64,000 nt of DNA from Sympetrum striolatum (taxonomy: Eukaryota > Arthropoda > Insecta > Odonata > Libellulidae): NCBI GenBank assembly GCA_947579665.1, contig OX388349.1, forward strand, positions 41,301,854-41,365,853, given 5' to 3'. Positions 35,999-46,776 of the stretch are shown in pieces (position 1 is the first letter of the stretch; each line of letters opens with the position of its first letter). The position numbers were made by a program, and so were the translations under genes. The notes below the pieces were generated by a model. It saw only the letters and a list, made by a program, of their open reading frames with translations, did no database searches and was not told the origin of the DNA.

Positions 35999-38900
35999 GT
36001 ATCCCTCGTCAACTGCGGTTTCACCAACCGCAGCCCTTGAGTATCCGCGGTTAATTTTTTATACCCTGTCTTCTCAGCCGCGGGTGTTTCCCTTGTCAAC
36101 CGCGGTCTACGTGTCAACCAACTCGACAGTCAGCAATGTAAATTCAAGTAAAGCTGGTGCCCAATATTTTACCATGCTTTGCCGAGTGCGAAATCAGAAT
36201 TAATTTTACTCGGTATGCTAATGCGGTCTTTTTTAGCATTTCTCTTCGAATCGTAAAATCAATTACTTAACAATTTCTACCGCAGTTCAAATTATATTTA
36301 ATTACTTATTTTACTAATTTTATATTTTATACTCCAATCTATTGTATATTTATGTATTTATTTATTTATTTAAATTGTACTTGACTGAAGAAAATGCAAT
36401 CTAATGAATGATGTAATAACTTGGAAAGCTGCTGGGGTAGGGGAAGAGGGGACGACTGCGCCTCACCTACCCCAGCACATAAATAAAAAACAAGTCAAGT
36501 CAAAATTCTACCTTACCGCGGAAACACCTCATTCAAAATTATTTTGTTTCTTATTCGAATTGAGATTCATCGCGGATTTTTACCAGATATTACAGAATTT
36601 CCTATCATTAATATTATTTTTTTATAAAATACACTAGCTTGGGTGTTTTCCTTTCAATTAGGTTTCTATTGGGAACCAAAAGTTTCCATAAACGGAACGG
36701 ACATTTTCCTATTCAGCTGAAGCGCGTCGTTTGCATCTTGAGAGAGAGACTTCATGCTCTGAGGCACTTCTTTGAAATGTCTTTTCTCTGTATATCCTCA
36801 GCTTTTTTGAAAGGCTTATGACGTTATTCCTGAAAAGGGCTTCATATGCGTCTCTGAACTTGGGCATCTCATCGGTCATCACGGGAGGGTATTTAAAAGA
36901 AATCTCATCGGGGTTTGTGGGGTCTAAAAAGGGCTGACTGTTTCTCTTCAACGGTGTGGACAGCCGAGTCTTTGGAATATGATTACATTATCATTTTTTC
37001 CCATCAGAGGGTATCCCTAGAGCAAACCCCAACTCGAACTTAGTCAGATTAGTTGAGTTGTGGGAGAAGTTTAGTTGTGTGTACTGAAGACGTCTCAATT
37101 TTTGGCGAATTTTCCATTTTGTATGAGCTGTGATGGATCCTAAGCGTAAATCAAGGAAGGAGAAAAGTAGTGTCTCCAAAGGTGCAAGAATTAAGAAGCT
37201 CTCGACAGACTTGCCCATGGAGAATCCTATGCATCAGTTGCCAGATCGATAGAAGTGAATGAGTCCACTATTATAAAAATAAAAAAGAGCGAGTCTTATA
37301 TCAGAACTAGTGCTACGAGTGGAACTAGCGCAAGTGATAAATTGCCCTACGTGCCACGAAATAGTAACGTCAAAAAACAGAAAAGGCTCTGGATATATGA
37401 ATTGAATCGCAAACACAAAGCACCTTAATTATCCGAGAAAAAGCCTTGCGGCTATATTAACATTTCGCTTCTTCAGGTGAAAGCAGTGGCGAAATACAAT
37501 TCACAAGTAAGGGCTGGTTTGAGAATTTTAAGAAAATGACATAGCCTACATATTGTAAAGATTTCCGGTGAAATTGCATCTGTGGACCACAAAGCTGCGA
37601 AAGAGTTTCTCAATTTGTTTATGCAGCTGATTAAAGAGAAGTATTTAATGCCAATGAAACCGGACCCTTCTGGAAGAGAATGCCTTCCAAGACTTTTATC
37701 TCCAAGTCTGAGATAAATGCTTCGGGATTTAAGGTTAGCAAAGACCGCGTCACGATTCTTTTATCCTCCAATGCAGCAGGCGATTTCAAAGTGAAGCCTA
37801 TGCTAATTTACCGCTCGCAGAACCCACGAGCTCTGTCAGGGAAAACTAAAAATAATCTTCCAGTGCTCTGGCGGCCCAACCGAAGGGCTTGGGTGAGTCT
37901 AAATATCTTCATGGGCTGGTTAACAATTTTTTTGTTCCCGAAGTTGAGAAATATATATCATCATAAGATTTGCCTTTTAAGTTTCTTCTCGTTTTGGATA
38001 ATGCCCCAGGCCATCCTCAGAAACTTAAATCTGCTCACCCAACCTCCCACTTCCTCCCACCTAACACCACATCACTCCTCCAGCCTCTAGATCTGGGTAA
38101 CATTTTTAACTTCAAGAGTTATTATATTCGGCGTATCTTCTTTTTCTTGTTAGAAATGATAGATGAAAAACAACTCTCTCTATCTTTGTAACTGATTGTT
38201 GGAAAAAATTCAATATTGCTGACAGCATAAATTAAATTAAAGAATCACTGGACGAAATTAAACCATCGACACTGAATTCATGTTGGCGGAAACTCTGGTG
38301 GTAGGCAGCCATTGATTTTAAAGAATTTCTTAAACTTGTCGAAGAACTAAATCTTATCGTTTCACATGGTAGGCGACTGAAAAGGGAAAGACTAAAAGAC
38401 ATGCAGCTAAAAGATGTTGAAGAACTTTTAAATTCAAGCAATGAAGAGTTGAGTGAGGAGGATCTGGAGCAGCTCATTGACAAGCAGGACGAGGCTTAGG
38501 AAAAGGACGAATCAGAGCAACCTTCAACAGAAATTACTTTGGCAACAAATCACATAACAAAATCGTTGATATGGCCTCATATTTGTCAGCTTTTGTGATT
38601 GACGTGGACACAAAAATGGACCATAGCTTGATTTTCAAAAGAGGAGGAGTTACTGCAACCTTATAAAGAACTGAGGAAGAATCTAACGAAAAAGCTGAAC
38701 CAGTCAACTATCATATCATACTTTAGTAAAATAGGAGATGCCGAATCAGAAAGTGCTGAGAGAGAGAGATTCAAGTACCGTAACTGACATAACAGACACA
38801 GATAATTGATTATTCAAGGCAGTCCACGTAAGTGAAATGATATTTTCAATAAACTATTCTTTATTGATGAATGCCGACTATTTAAATATTATCAGTTAAT

Positions 38901-39245
38901 AATTTAGGACATAAACGTATTTAAGCTGGGAAATTACTTCGTAAATGTAAAATTTACGTTGCAGACTGGCGCGATTCCATTAGAGCAAAAATTTCCGATA
39001 CAGAAGGAGCTGTTCATTTTTTCGGAAGTTATCGGTGCGTTTGGGATAGAAACGCGGCCAAAATTAAAGAGGAATAACATCTTAAATGTTTACATCTAAT
39101 AAACAGGGAAAACTATTTTGTACTAATTTTTTCCCCCTGCATTGTTGCTCGCAAAGCCTAACCCTTGATTTTCCATATACGCAATGCTTCGCCAACCGCG
39201 GGCTCTTAAGATTCCCTAAACCCCGCGGTTGGCGAGGGACACCCG
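35998..39245 (+). mobile_element. Tigger/pogo-type DNA transposon, complete in outline but dead
   Basis: The left end GTATCCCTCGTCAACTGCGG and the right end, read inward, GTGTCCCTCGCCAACCGCGG are matching terminal inverted repeats of the pogo/Tigger kind. A TA lies at the left junction. Subterminal GCGG-containing repeats (CCGCGGTT, CAACCGCGGT, CAGCCGCGGG) occur several times in the first 120 bases and again in the last 60, as expected for transposase-binding sites. Between them lies one decayed transposase gene. The total of about 3.2 kb fits an autonomous Tigger. A small GC-rich hairpin (CTGGGGTAGG...CCTACCCCAG, about 36430-36475) in the 5' non-coding part may be a secondary insertion. The element is not mobile by itself. 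Confidence 0.8.
37133..38498 (+). pseudogene. Tigger-type DDE transposase pseudogene
   Basis: An ATG at 37133 starts MDPKRKSRKEKS, the classic N-terminus of Tigger transposases. After a frame change, 37210-37425 encodes a DNA-binding helix-turn-helix region (VARSIEVNESTI) and a basic segment. The DDE catalytic core follows: the first-acid motif reads NANETGPFWKR, with Asn (codon AAT, 37653-37655) where Asp is expected; the second is LVLDNAPGH (Asp codon 37997-37999); the third is LLQPLD (Asp codon 38090-38092), about 31 residues on. The acidic C-terminal region (VEELLNSSNEELSEED) ends at a TAG at 38496. Several frameshifts and in-frame stops separate these blocks, including TAA after NRKHKAP near 37425. 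The normal product would bind the terminal repeats and cut and paste the element. The gene is clearly non-functional; homology to the CENP-B/Tigger family is strong. Confidence 0.85.
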
Positions 39246-41089
39246 TGTAGTCCAAGTACGTTGTGCTGCGGCAATCCAGGGGCGACGCATTGTTGGTTGC
39301 AGCACTCTGAGGATCTTACGCTATGAACTTCGTTGTGGTTTTGGTGGACCCAAAAATTATGTTGATCACCTACTGCTACATTTCCATCAAAAACATAGGA
39401 TATTTTAAGACATTAAATCATAAAATTATGGCAAACTTTAGATGTAAGGAAACTGGTAAAGCGACCTGGATAAAATAATTAGAAACTTTGAAGATAGAAT
39501 GGATGTTGGCCGAAGCTGCACTCTTTCACATTGCTACCTGGTCAGAAGGTCAGCTTTGAACGTAAATTTAAATAAATAAATAAGTGAACAATTTTCTTTA
39601 TTATTGAAGGCTAAGTTTAATTAAATTCTTCAGTTTTCACTAAATGGTGTGCATTTATCTCTCCCTTACTTAAATACAGCAATTATAATTTGAATATTAT
39701 GTAGAAAATAAAATGATACCCAGGGCATCTGATTCAATAGGCTATCAAGGTTTAAGAGTATACTGCAGGGAATTTAATATGAGAGACCTTTGTATCTGAA
39801 AACGACAAAGTTCGCCTTTTCATCTGAAAACGACAAAGTTCGCCTTTTTCTTGTTTCTTCACGGGATAGTACCTCAAAGTCACGGGCCATGGAGTGGGTT
39901 TTATCATCTGAGACCTTGGCCTACCAAAAGGCTTTGTAAAGACAGTAGCAAATAAGGAACATTCCAATTGTAGCGGTGAGAATTTACAATGCATGGAACT
40001 TTTCTCTTAGAGGCGTTTGAAATATGAATCTACGTTATTGTTAGAAGGAGCGTACACATACTATATTGCAGGTGGTATTCTTTGTATCCTATGCCTTAAA
40101 GATTCAGTAGACCATCTAAAGTTGTATGAATCAGTTCCAACTCTGGGGTGCACGAACGTATGATAACTTTGAAACAGAGCAAGGCATCTCCACCACTAGA
40201 TTTCTGATCTGCATTTCCGAGAAATAGGTTGCCCTCTTTTCTGCACGGAGATACCTCTGCTGGTTGGATTGATTTAGGGAGAGTATTATATTAATTTGTC
40301 TCTATTATTAACATATAAATTATATATTTTAATTATATATCTGAAAATTGCATCGGCCGCTAGAGCTTTGAGTTCGAAATTGAAATTCATGAAGGAATTT
40401 GAAATTAATTATTTTTCATGAATTCCTTCATCTATAATTCATACAGTATAATGGATTAGTTATTCATTAATGAATGAACAACCGATTCTTGAAAGGTTTT
40501 TGAAAAATGAGCTTTATTAAGGTTAACGTAGCAGTGATTATTGTTCCAAAGAATACCAACCCATAATCTCAAATTCAAAACTATTTAGAATAATTCGATC
40601 AAGAAATTATGTAAGATCAGTAATAACACATTCTATTGCTGAAAGAATGCTTCATAAACAACGTATCATCTGGATTGTACAAATATTTACATTTCATTTT
40701 TTATCATCACATTGCAAAGAATAAGCATTGCTTTAACAAAGTCTCCGGGTTAAATTACTCTAGATAATATAAAAATTATTATTACAAGGACATACTATTC
40801 GCAACTATCATAAGTGCATTACTGAAAAGTACGTTCTCCGAAGACGTAGAAAAAAAAATCGAATTTTTCCAATTTCCTTAAACCACTCGGATACGGCGAG
40901 AAATATCAGGATATAAGAAGCTAGAATAAGAAACATCTTCATTCATTTCTAGTAGAATACTTTTATCTTCTTAATTTTTTACACCATTTTTGATTAATTG
41001 TTTGTATAATAAAATGTTTATCTACTTCCATGTAAATGTTAAACTATTTGTCATTTTCTTTTTTTTCGATACTGTATCATAGTATTGCT
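39246..41089. other. Intervening DNA; 28-bp tandem duplication at 39794-39849
   Basis: ATCTGAAAACGACAAAGTTC starts at 39794 and 39822, giving two copies of a 28-base unit. An 11-bp inverted repeat (ATGAAGGAATT / AATTCCTTCAT) lies at 40389-40431. No gene recognised. Confidence 0.5.
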
Positions 41090-41385
41090 TTGTCTTCTTG
41101 TCTATTTATTTAATTAAATCTCCTCTCATCACTAAATTTAGTTTCTTATTGCTAGGTTTTGCAAATTTTTACACTCATTTTTAGAGGTTTTTTCTGCAGT
41201 GGAATTCTTTCCTAAGCTCTTAGCCTACATTTTTTAATCCACGATGCAGTCTTCTTTTGTGTGTGTCTTTACAGCTACCTCTTTCTTTAAATTTATATGA
41301 AGATGGGTTAAATTTAAGAAGAGACTTTATATTATCGATCTTTCCCTAAATAATGAACTTTATTATGATGATTATAATTGTACGA
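41090..41385 (+). mobile_element. LINE 3' UTR fragment (ATT-tail family)
   Basis: TTTTCTGCAGTGGA, TTCCTAAG, CTTAG, AATCCACGATG, GATGGGTTAAATTTAAGAAG, AGACTTTATAT and a TTATTATGATGATTAT tail occur in the same order as in the copy at 55.95-56.22 kb. I read both as 3' untranslated ends of one LINE family. No reverse-transcriptase sequence remains upstream. Confidence 0.55.
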
Positions 41386-41466
41386 GAGAGTAATTATGGA
41401 TATAGATAATGTACCCCCTGCCAACCACCCTAAGGCGGCTTTGCGGGCCACATATAAATGTAGATA
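41386..41466 (+). mobile_element. 3'-end fragment of the CR1/Jockey-like LINE family found at 58 kb
   Basis: TACCCCCTGCCAACCACCCT, AAGGCGGCTTTGCGGG and AATGTAGAT match the extreme 3' end of the LINE at 57.9-59.35 kb (ACACCCCCTGCCACACGCCG, AAGGCGGCTTGTAGGG, AATGTAGATGTAGATG). This copy is severely 5' truncated and abuts the preceding LINE fragment. Confidence 0.7.
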
Positions 41467-42160
41467 TCAACTTTTAATTTATTGATTAATGTCCTATCAT
41501 ATTTTGGAGCAATTCCATTAATGACGACCGATTTGGCGCAATTGTCGATTCGGTTTTACTGAAATGAAAGTCCTATTTCCATTAGTTATGGCGCTTTAAT
41601 TATATTAATTCATGGAGTTGTTAATGTTTGCCTGGGGAAACAATACTATATTCATTTGAATTATCGTCATCCGCACCGACATTTACGAGTAGACATTTAA
41701 AGCAATAAAATATTTCGGGTTCAAATTTACCCTCGTTCCGCTAAGCTCAGATGCATTGGGGTTGCCGAGGAGTCGCCGGGTGTTTGGGATGTTGTGGGAT
41801 AAATCAAATGAATGCGAGAAGTTATGCCAAACTCGTTTAAAGGTTCAAAATTGGAAGTTGGACGGTCTCTTGGGCCGTTTGGGAAGCCGCAGCATTCGAC
41901 CCCTTAGGTCAAAGTTTTGGTCGCAATCCGGGCGTGAAGAATTCCTTCTCATTGGACCCGAGGTAAAGGACCTTCATTAAAGAAAGATAAAACAAGTGAG
42001 GGATGAATACATATTCGTGAAAGTTGTATTGTAATGCGATTCCGAGAACTTACCCGAGGGAGAATTTGGAGTTAGTACTTCTCACTAAGACTTTAAAATT
42101 GTCGTAACGACTTGAGAATGTTTCTTCAAAATGTTCATTAAGTTTCAGCGTGTGAGAATA
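41467..42160. other. Intervening DNA with a GC-rich patch at 41690-41990
   Basis: The GC-rich patch holds a 74-codon open frame (41756-41980) without a recognisable domain. It resembles no repeat elsewhere in the window. Confidence 0.35.
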
Positions 42161-42184
42161 TGAAAATCCGTATGAGAACGTGAA

Positions 42185-42235
42185 ATTCCCCGGTTCGGGT
42201 CCTGTCTAGTAAGATTTTCCTTGTCAAGGAATTCT
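42185..42235 (+). repeat. Possible SINE fragment (box-B-like)
   Basis: CCCCGGTTCGGGTCCTGTCT is followed by AGTAAGATTTTCCTTGTCAA. It resembles the box B and start of the body of the SINE at 48.95 kb (GGTTTGAGTCCCGTCT...). No box A is visible, so it is at best a truncated copy. Confidence 0.3.
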
Positions 42236-42269
42236 GTTCATGTTCATCTATTGTTACTTCCTCCATATT

Positions 42270-43290
42270 CAGAGTATAGAATATTGAAAGAAAGAAAGAA
42301 AGTATTGTTTTCATGAAAAAATCGACGACGAGATTTCAACGGAAAGACATGTTTTGGGGTCTGTAAAATACGTTTTGACCATTTTCGGAATGATGTCTGT
42401 GTGTGTGTATGTGTGTGTGTGATTGTGGGCGCTCTAACGTAAAAACTATTAGTTATATCAATACCAAACTTCATATATTGAACAGTGGAGGGTGCTGTCA
42501 GAGTTGATTAGTTTTTGGAATAAATCGGTTAACCGGATGTCGAGCTTTATTCTTCGGAGCAAATTTCCGTTTTTGCAAAATATCTCCACAAATATGATAT
42601 TTAGGTATATACTATTAATTATAAAAGCTTAAGAAAATATAATTTTCTATAGCTTTTGTGGGCAACATATTTTTGTATCATTGATTGGTTAGGAGTTATT
42701 TGTGAAATACTGATAAACGGGAAGTTGCTGACTATGTACTTTGTGGGCGCTCTAACATTAAAACTATTTGTTGTATCAACACCAAATTTCATATTTAGCA
42801 CTTTGGTTGGTGTTTTATAGTTGATTAGGTTTTGGAGTAAATCGGTTGACCAAAATTTGAGATTTCTTATTCAAAGCTCGTTTCCGTTTTTGCAAAATAT
42901 CTCCAAAAATATGATATTTAGGTATATACTATTGTTTATAAAAGTTTTAGAAAATTTTATTCACTACAACTTTTTTTGTGAAACATATTTTTATATCATT
43001 TATTGGTTAGGAGTTATTAGTGAAATACTGATAAACCGGAAGTTGCTGATTATTTACTTTGTGGGCAGTCTAACATGAAAACTATATGCGGTATGAACAC
43101 CAAATTCCATTTATAGCACTTTGGTTGTTGTCGTTAGTGTTGATCAGTTTTTGAAGCAAATCGGTTTTACTAGAAGTCGAGCTTTATTATTCGAAGCTCG
43201 TTTCCGTTTTTGCAAAATACCTCCATTAATCTGATGTATATATATACACAATATATACAGGTATATACAATTAAAATATCACATTACAAA
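42270..43290 (+). mobile_element. Terminal-hairpin repeat element, diverged copy R with exact 318-bp tandem period
   Basis: The left end GAGTATAGAATATTG, a GAAA run (42287-42302), GTATTGTTTTCATG, GATTTCAACGGAAAGACATG and a TG microsatellite (42398-42422) parallel copies P and Q. Tandem units follow, each starting GTGGGC(G/A): 42425, 42743 and 43061, both periods exactly 318 bases; the third is partial and ends near 43290. Each unit holds CTAAC.T.AAAACTAT, AAATCGGTT, CCGTTTTTGCAAAATA, a TATATAC word and GAAGTTGCTGA. The unit is longer than and distinct from the 177-bp unit of copies P and Q. No coding frame is conserved between units. Confidence 0.75.
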
Positions 43291-43556
43291 TGATTTTCTC
43301 CAGCAATTCTTTGTCTTTCGAAAGTAGTTCATGCACCTCACCGCAGGTCATCTCGAAATTTATAAAGAAGGAATTACCCTTATCACTATATGCAATAAAT
43401 TGTCACGGCTTTTTGTCGCGACAATGTTGTGAGTTGAAACTCAAGTTCAAGTTCTCCTACAGGTGCTTCTTAATACATAAAATGTGGGAAAACATATGGT
43501 TCTCTTTAATCGGGATAAAATAAGACAATGTAAGCATGCTCTATGTAAAATAAGCA

Positions 43557-43724
43557 CTAATATATTTAAGATACTTAGTATTTTTCCACAGACTTTATTG
43601 CTCGACCGATTTAGTAAGAAGTTCTTACATCTTCAGGCTCCTTTTTGCCTGAAGATGTAAGAACTTCATACGAAACCGGTCGCGCAGTAAGATCTGTGGA
43701 AAATTACTAAGTATCTTATATTAG
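43557..43724. mobile_element. 168-bp inverted-repeat element (hairpin MITE)
   Basis: CTAATATATTTAAGATACTTAG at the left mirrors CTAAGTATCTTATATTAG at the right. TTTCCACAGA mirrors TCTGTGGAAA, and GAAGTTCTTACATCTTCAGG mirrors CCTGAAGATGTAAGAACTTC around a loop of about 9 bases (CTCCTTTTTG). The right arm carries the CCTGAAGA...CGAAAC...GTGGAAAATTAC module also seen at 17772-17840. It may be a head-to-head dimer of a retroelement terminus. Confidence 0.7.
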
Positions 43725-45496
43725 TATGACTTTCCACAAAGTCACGCTTGAGCATATTGATTTTATTTTAATAAAATAAGCATATTTCGTAGAAATAAGC
43801 ACAATTTCATTTCCTAAGATTTTCACCTTTAAAATAAGCACGATTCTTAGAGAAAAGCACGTTGTGGCAGTCTTGGTTTTTCACCAAAAATTCAGTTACC
43901 AAAAATCATGAAAGATCTATATAATTGCGATAAGTGAACTGGTTTGCTCAGTTCAGTCAAGTCAGCTGTAACAGGAAACTGAAGCTTACCATTCAGAGTT
44001 GACGAAAGAAATCCAGGCGTCTAGCACCGTGCCACATGATAGCATATGCTCATAAATTTGTGCGTCCTGCCCAAAGGGCTCCGCAGTTCAAGCGGAGGCC
44101 CCGGGTCACTAGCAGATTCCATGCCACATGACGTACGCGATTACCTCCTCTCCATGAATCCTACCCTATCTCTGATATCATCCTCGTGCCACTATCATTA
44201 ATTCCTTCAGGGCGTCTATGGGTACCTGGGCACCACCAATAGACAGGTATGAACTAGAAACAAGGACGATCTGTAAATTGCATAAATATAAATATAAAAA
44301 TAAATATAAATTTTACGTTCGAAAATTAAAAAACACTTATCAATCCAAACTCTGTTAAAGTAATGCTTTGTCAACAATCAAATTTTCCTATTAAATTTTT
44401 GTTAAAAATCTTCATTATCAAATTTGAAACTCAGAATCGGATTTTATTATTTTTTCTAGTTCTATTTAAAATAGTTAAAATGCATTGCAAATCGTAACGA
44501 TCTTCAGGGCCATAAATATCATCAAATCCTTAGGTTAATTAGTTAATTTTGAAAAAAATTTACATTTTTAACCTTTAATTATTAATTTAACTAATTTTAG
44601 TAGTTAGTGTTAGTAAAGACTGGATTAAGGAATATAAAGAGCTATATTTAAAATCGATAATAATTTTATTTGCATACATGTACCAATTAATATATTAATT
44701 GGTTTATTTACATTCATTCTTCTGTAATTTAGCTATTCGCTGGTCCTAATATCCTTTTAATAATTTACCATAATCTCTTTATCATTCCAAACACTTTCAC
44801 TTGAATTTTACCTTCCCATATTACTAAATGTGTCAATATTATTGATAATTAATACATATATGAATCTCTACATCTCACTGTAACAGGGCTCGGGAATATT
44901 TACTCTTATTTCTCGAAGATTCAAATATGGCTCCACGTCATTCGATCGTAATAGCGTAATAACAATGAAGAGAATCACATATGTGTGAAAGTGCTTACTT
45001 ACTTACTACTTACTGTAAATAGTACTATTGTAGACCTAACAGAGTCACAGGGTGGGGAATGTCCTAGATTCGACCAGTCTCCAAATTGTGGCAATACTTT
45101 CAGTGGAAAAGGGACGAAATTGGTTCCCTTACGTAATTCTCTCCGGGAGAAGCTGTGCTTTGTCCTTACAACCAATCTCTCTCCTCTTTATTGCCAATAG
45201 AAGCAGGTAATCTAAAGAGCGTGCGCTCTCACGTTCTCATCCTCCGAAAAACACTCGAGAGCCTTTAAAAATGAACTATCTCACTCCATTCATCTCACGC
45301 ACCTATCTTAAGAAGATTGCTTGCTCCTCATTTGTTTTCCTGAGCATGTTTATATTTCAAAGAAAATAGCGGGCTTATTCATTTTACTGAATTGGCAGTT
45401 GGAGTTTTTCTGATTTGTACAGTTCTTAGTTTAACGTCATTTGTAAATTTTACGATTTTTGAGATATAGAGATATATTAGAAAAAAAGAACATGTA
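43725..45496. other. Intervening DNA; GC-richer patches; 22-bp perfect palindrome
   Basis: GC-richer patches at 43980-44240 and 45040-45260 contain no recognisable frame. ACCAATTAATATATTAATTGGT at 44682-44703 is a perfect palindrome without a loop, in AT-rich context. No gene supported. Confidence 0.4.
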
Positions 45497-45573
45497 CACT
45501 CCTGGCCAAAATTAACGCAGCACCTCCCTAGCGATCCTTACGGCCGCGGCTGCGTTAATTTTGGCGAGGACTG
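45497..45573 (+). mobile_element. 77-bp Tc1/mariner-type MITE, copy 2
   Basis: Same length, orientation and termini as the copy at 25122, with flanking TA at 45495-45496 and 45574-45575. The centre reads CTCCCTAGCGATCCTTACGG followed by CCGCGGC, and the right terminus has one change (GGCGAGG for GGCCAGG). Confidence 0.85.
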
Positions 45574-45575
45574 TA

Positions 45576-46695
45576 CGCATCAAATTGCTGTTTATCTCCA
45601 CATGGCTTTCTTATTTCACATTTCTGGCAACTAAAAGTCCAATGATTTCCTTTTTTTAATCTTCGTCTTCAGACAATTTGAGATTTTTTAACTGCACTCC
45701 ATTAAATGTATCAACTGCAAAAAAGGCATAAAGAACATTCATGATGTCATGATTCAGATTCCAACAACATTCAGATGTCCACCTGTTGTGAAAAATAAAT
45801 ATTTTATGATTTGAGTGAGAAATATTATCGTGCTGTTTAATATCTTAATTGGTGAATATTCAACAAAATATATGTATTTTTAATGCTGTTAGTTGATTTG
45901 GACTTTCTTAAATAATTTACATCATGACCTACATATTCTCTGAATATTAATCATCAAGAGAGGGATCGTTTACTAGCACCCACGTATTCATAACTGAGTT
46001 CGAATATTCCGATATTACAAATTATCAACATTTTCTATATACTGGATATACCTTCTGGTAATAAGTCCATTCGTTCCAGCGTGGGTGGAAGCATCTTTGA
46101 GCTTTGTATTTCCTTTGTGGTACGCCGTTGAGCTCACGATAATTTCTGAGAAGATTCCATGTGAATTAATTTTCCTTCATATTTGGTGAGCTCCATATCA
46201 AGCCAAGCATTTTTAGTGAAGAATAAAGTTTGCAACAAGGAAATAATCGGACCCTATGGCCATTACTATGGGAAGAATATTGTTTAGTAACACTACTACA
46301 AAAAATTGAAATTGAAATATGTATTTAAACGGAGGAATATCACAATTTTCTGATTGCCTAATTATAAGTAGGAAAATTCATTTTATTTTTACTGTGAGAG
46401 GATCATAACCTATTCATCCATAATTACCTCTCCACTACAGAAGAGACGATGTATCATTACATAAGCATATGATAGATAAAATAAATATTTCTTCGAGAAA
46501 GTTTTAAAGGTATTCTAACTGGGTTGCCTTTCCCGTTAAGTCGAGGTTATGGCGGCAAACTCTGCTATCATTTTCTGGAATATTAACCTGAGGATGCAAT
46601 TCACTGGGAAATAACTACTTCATTCTAAGTATTTCTTACCTTGCAAACCAGGAACGGGGCAACAGGAATCCGATTCCTGGAGACGTTTCTCGAAG
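45576..46695. other. Intervening AT-rich DNA, nothing recognised
   Basis: No gene or repeat recognised between the two MITEs. Confidence 0.4.
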
Positions 46696-46697
46696 TA

Positions 46698-46774
46698 CAG
46701 TCCTGGCCAAAATTAACGCAGAACCGGCCGTAAGGATCGCTAGGGAGGTGCTGCGTTAATTTTGGCCAGGAGTG
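46698..46774 (-). mobile_element. 77-bp Tc1/mariner-type MITE, copy 3 (inverted)
   Basis: CAGTCCTGGCCAAAATTAAC starts the element, the centre reads CGTAAGGATCGCTAGGGAGG (the complement of copies 1 and 2), and the end is GGCCAGGAGTG. TA flanks both sides (46696-46697 and 46775-46776). It lies 1.1 kb from copy 2 in the opposite orientation. Confidence 0.85.
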
Positions 46775-46776
46775 TA

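Noticed and set aside
44682..44703. 22-bp perfect palindrome as a regulatory operator
   Set aside because: It is AT-rich, isolated and not near any gene. Chance in AT-rich DNA is likely enough that I do not call a site.
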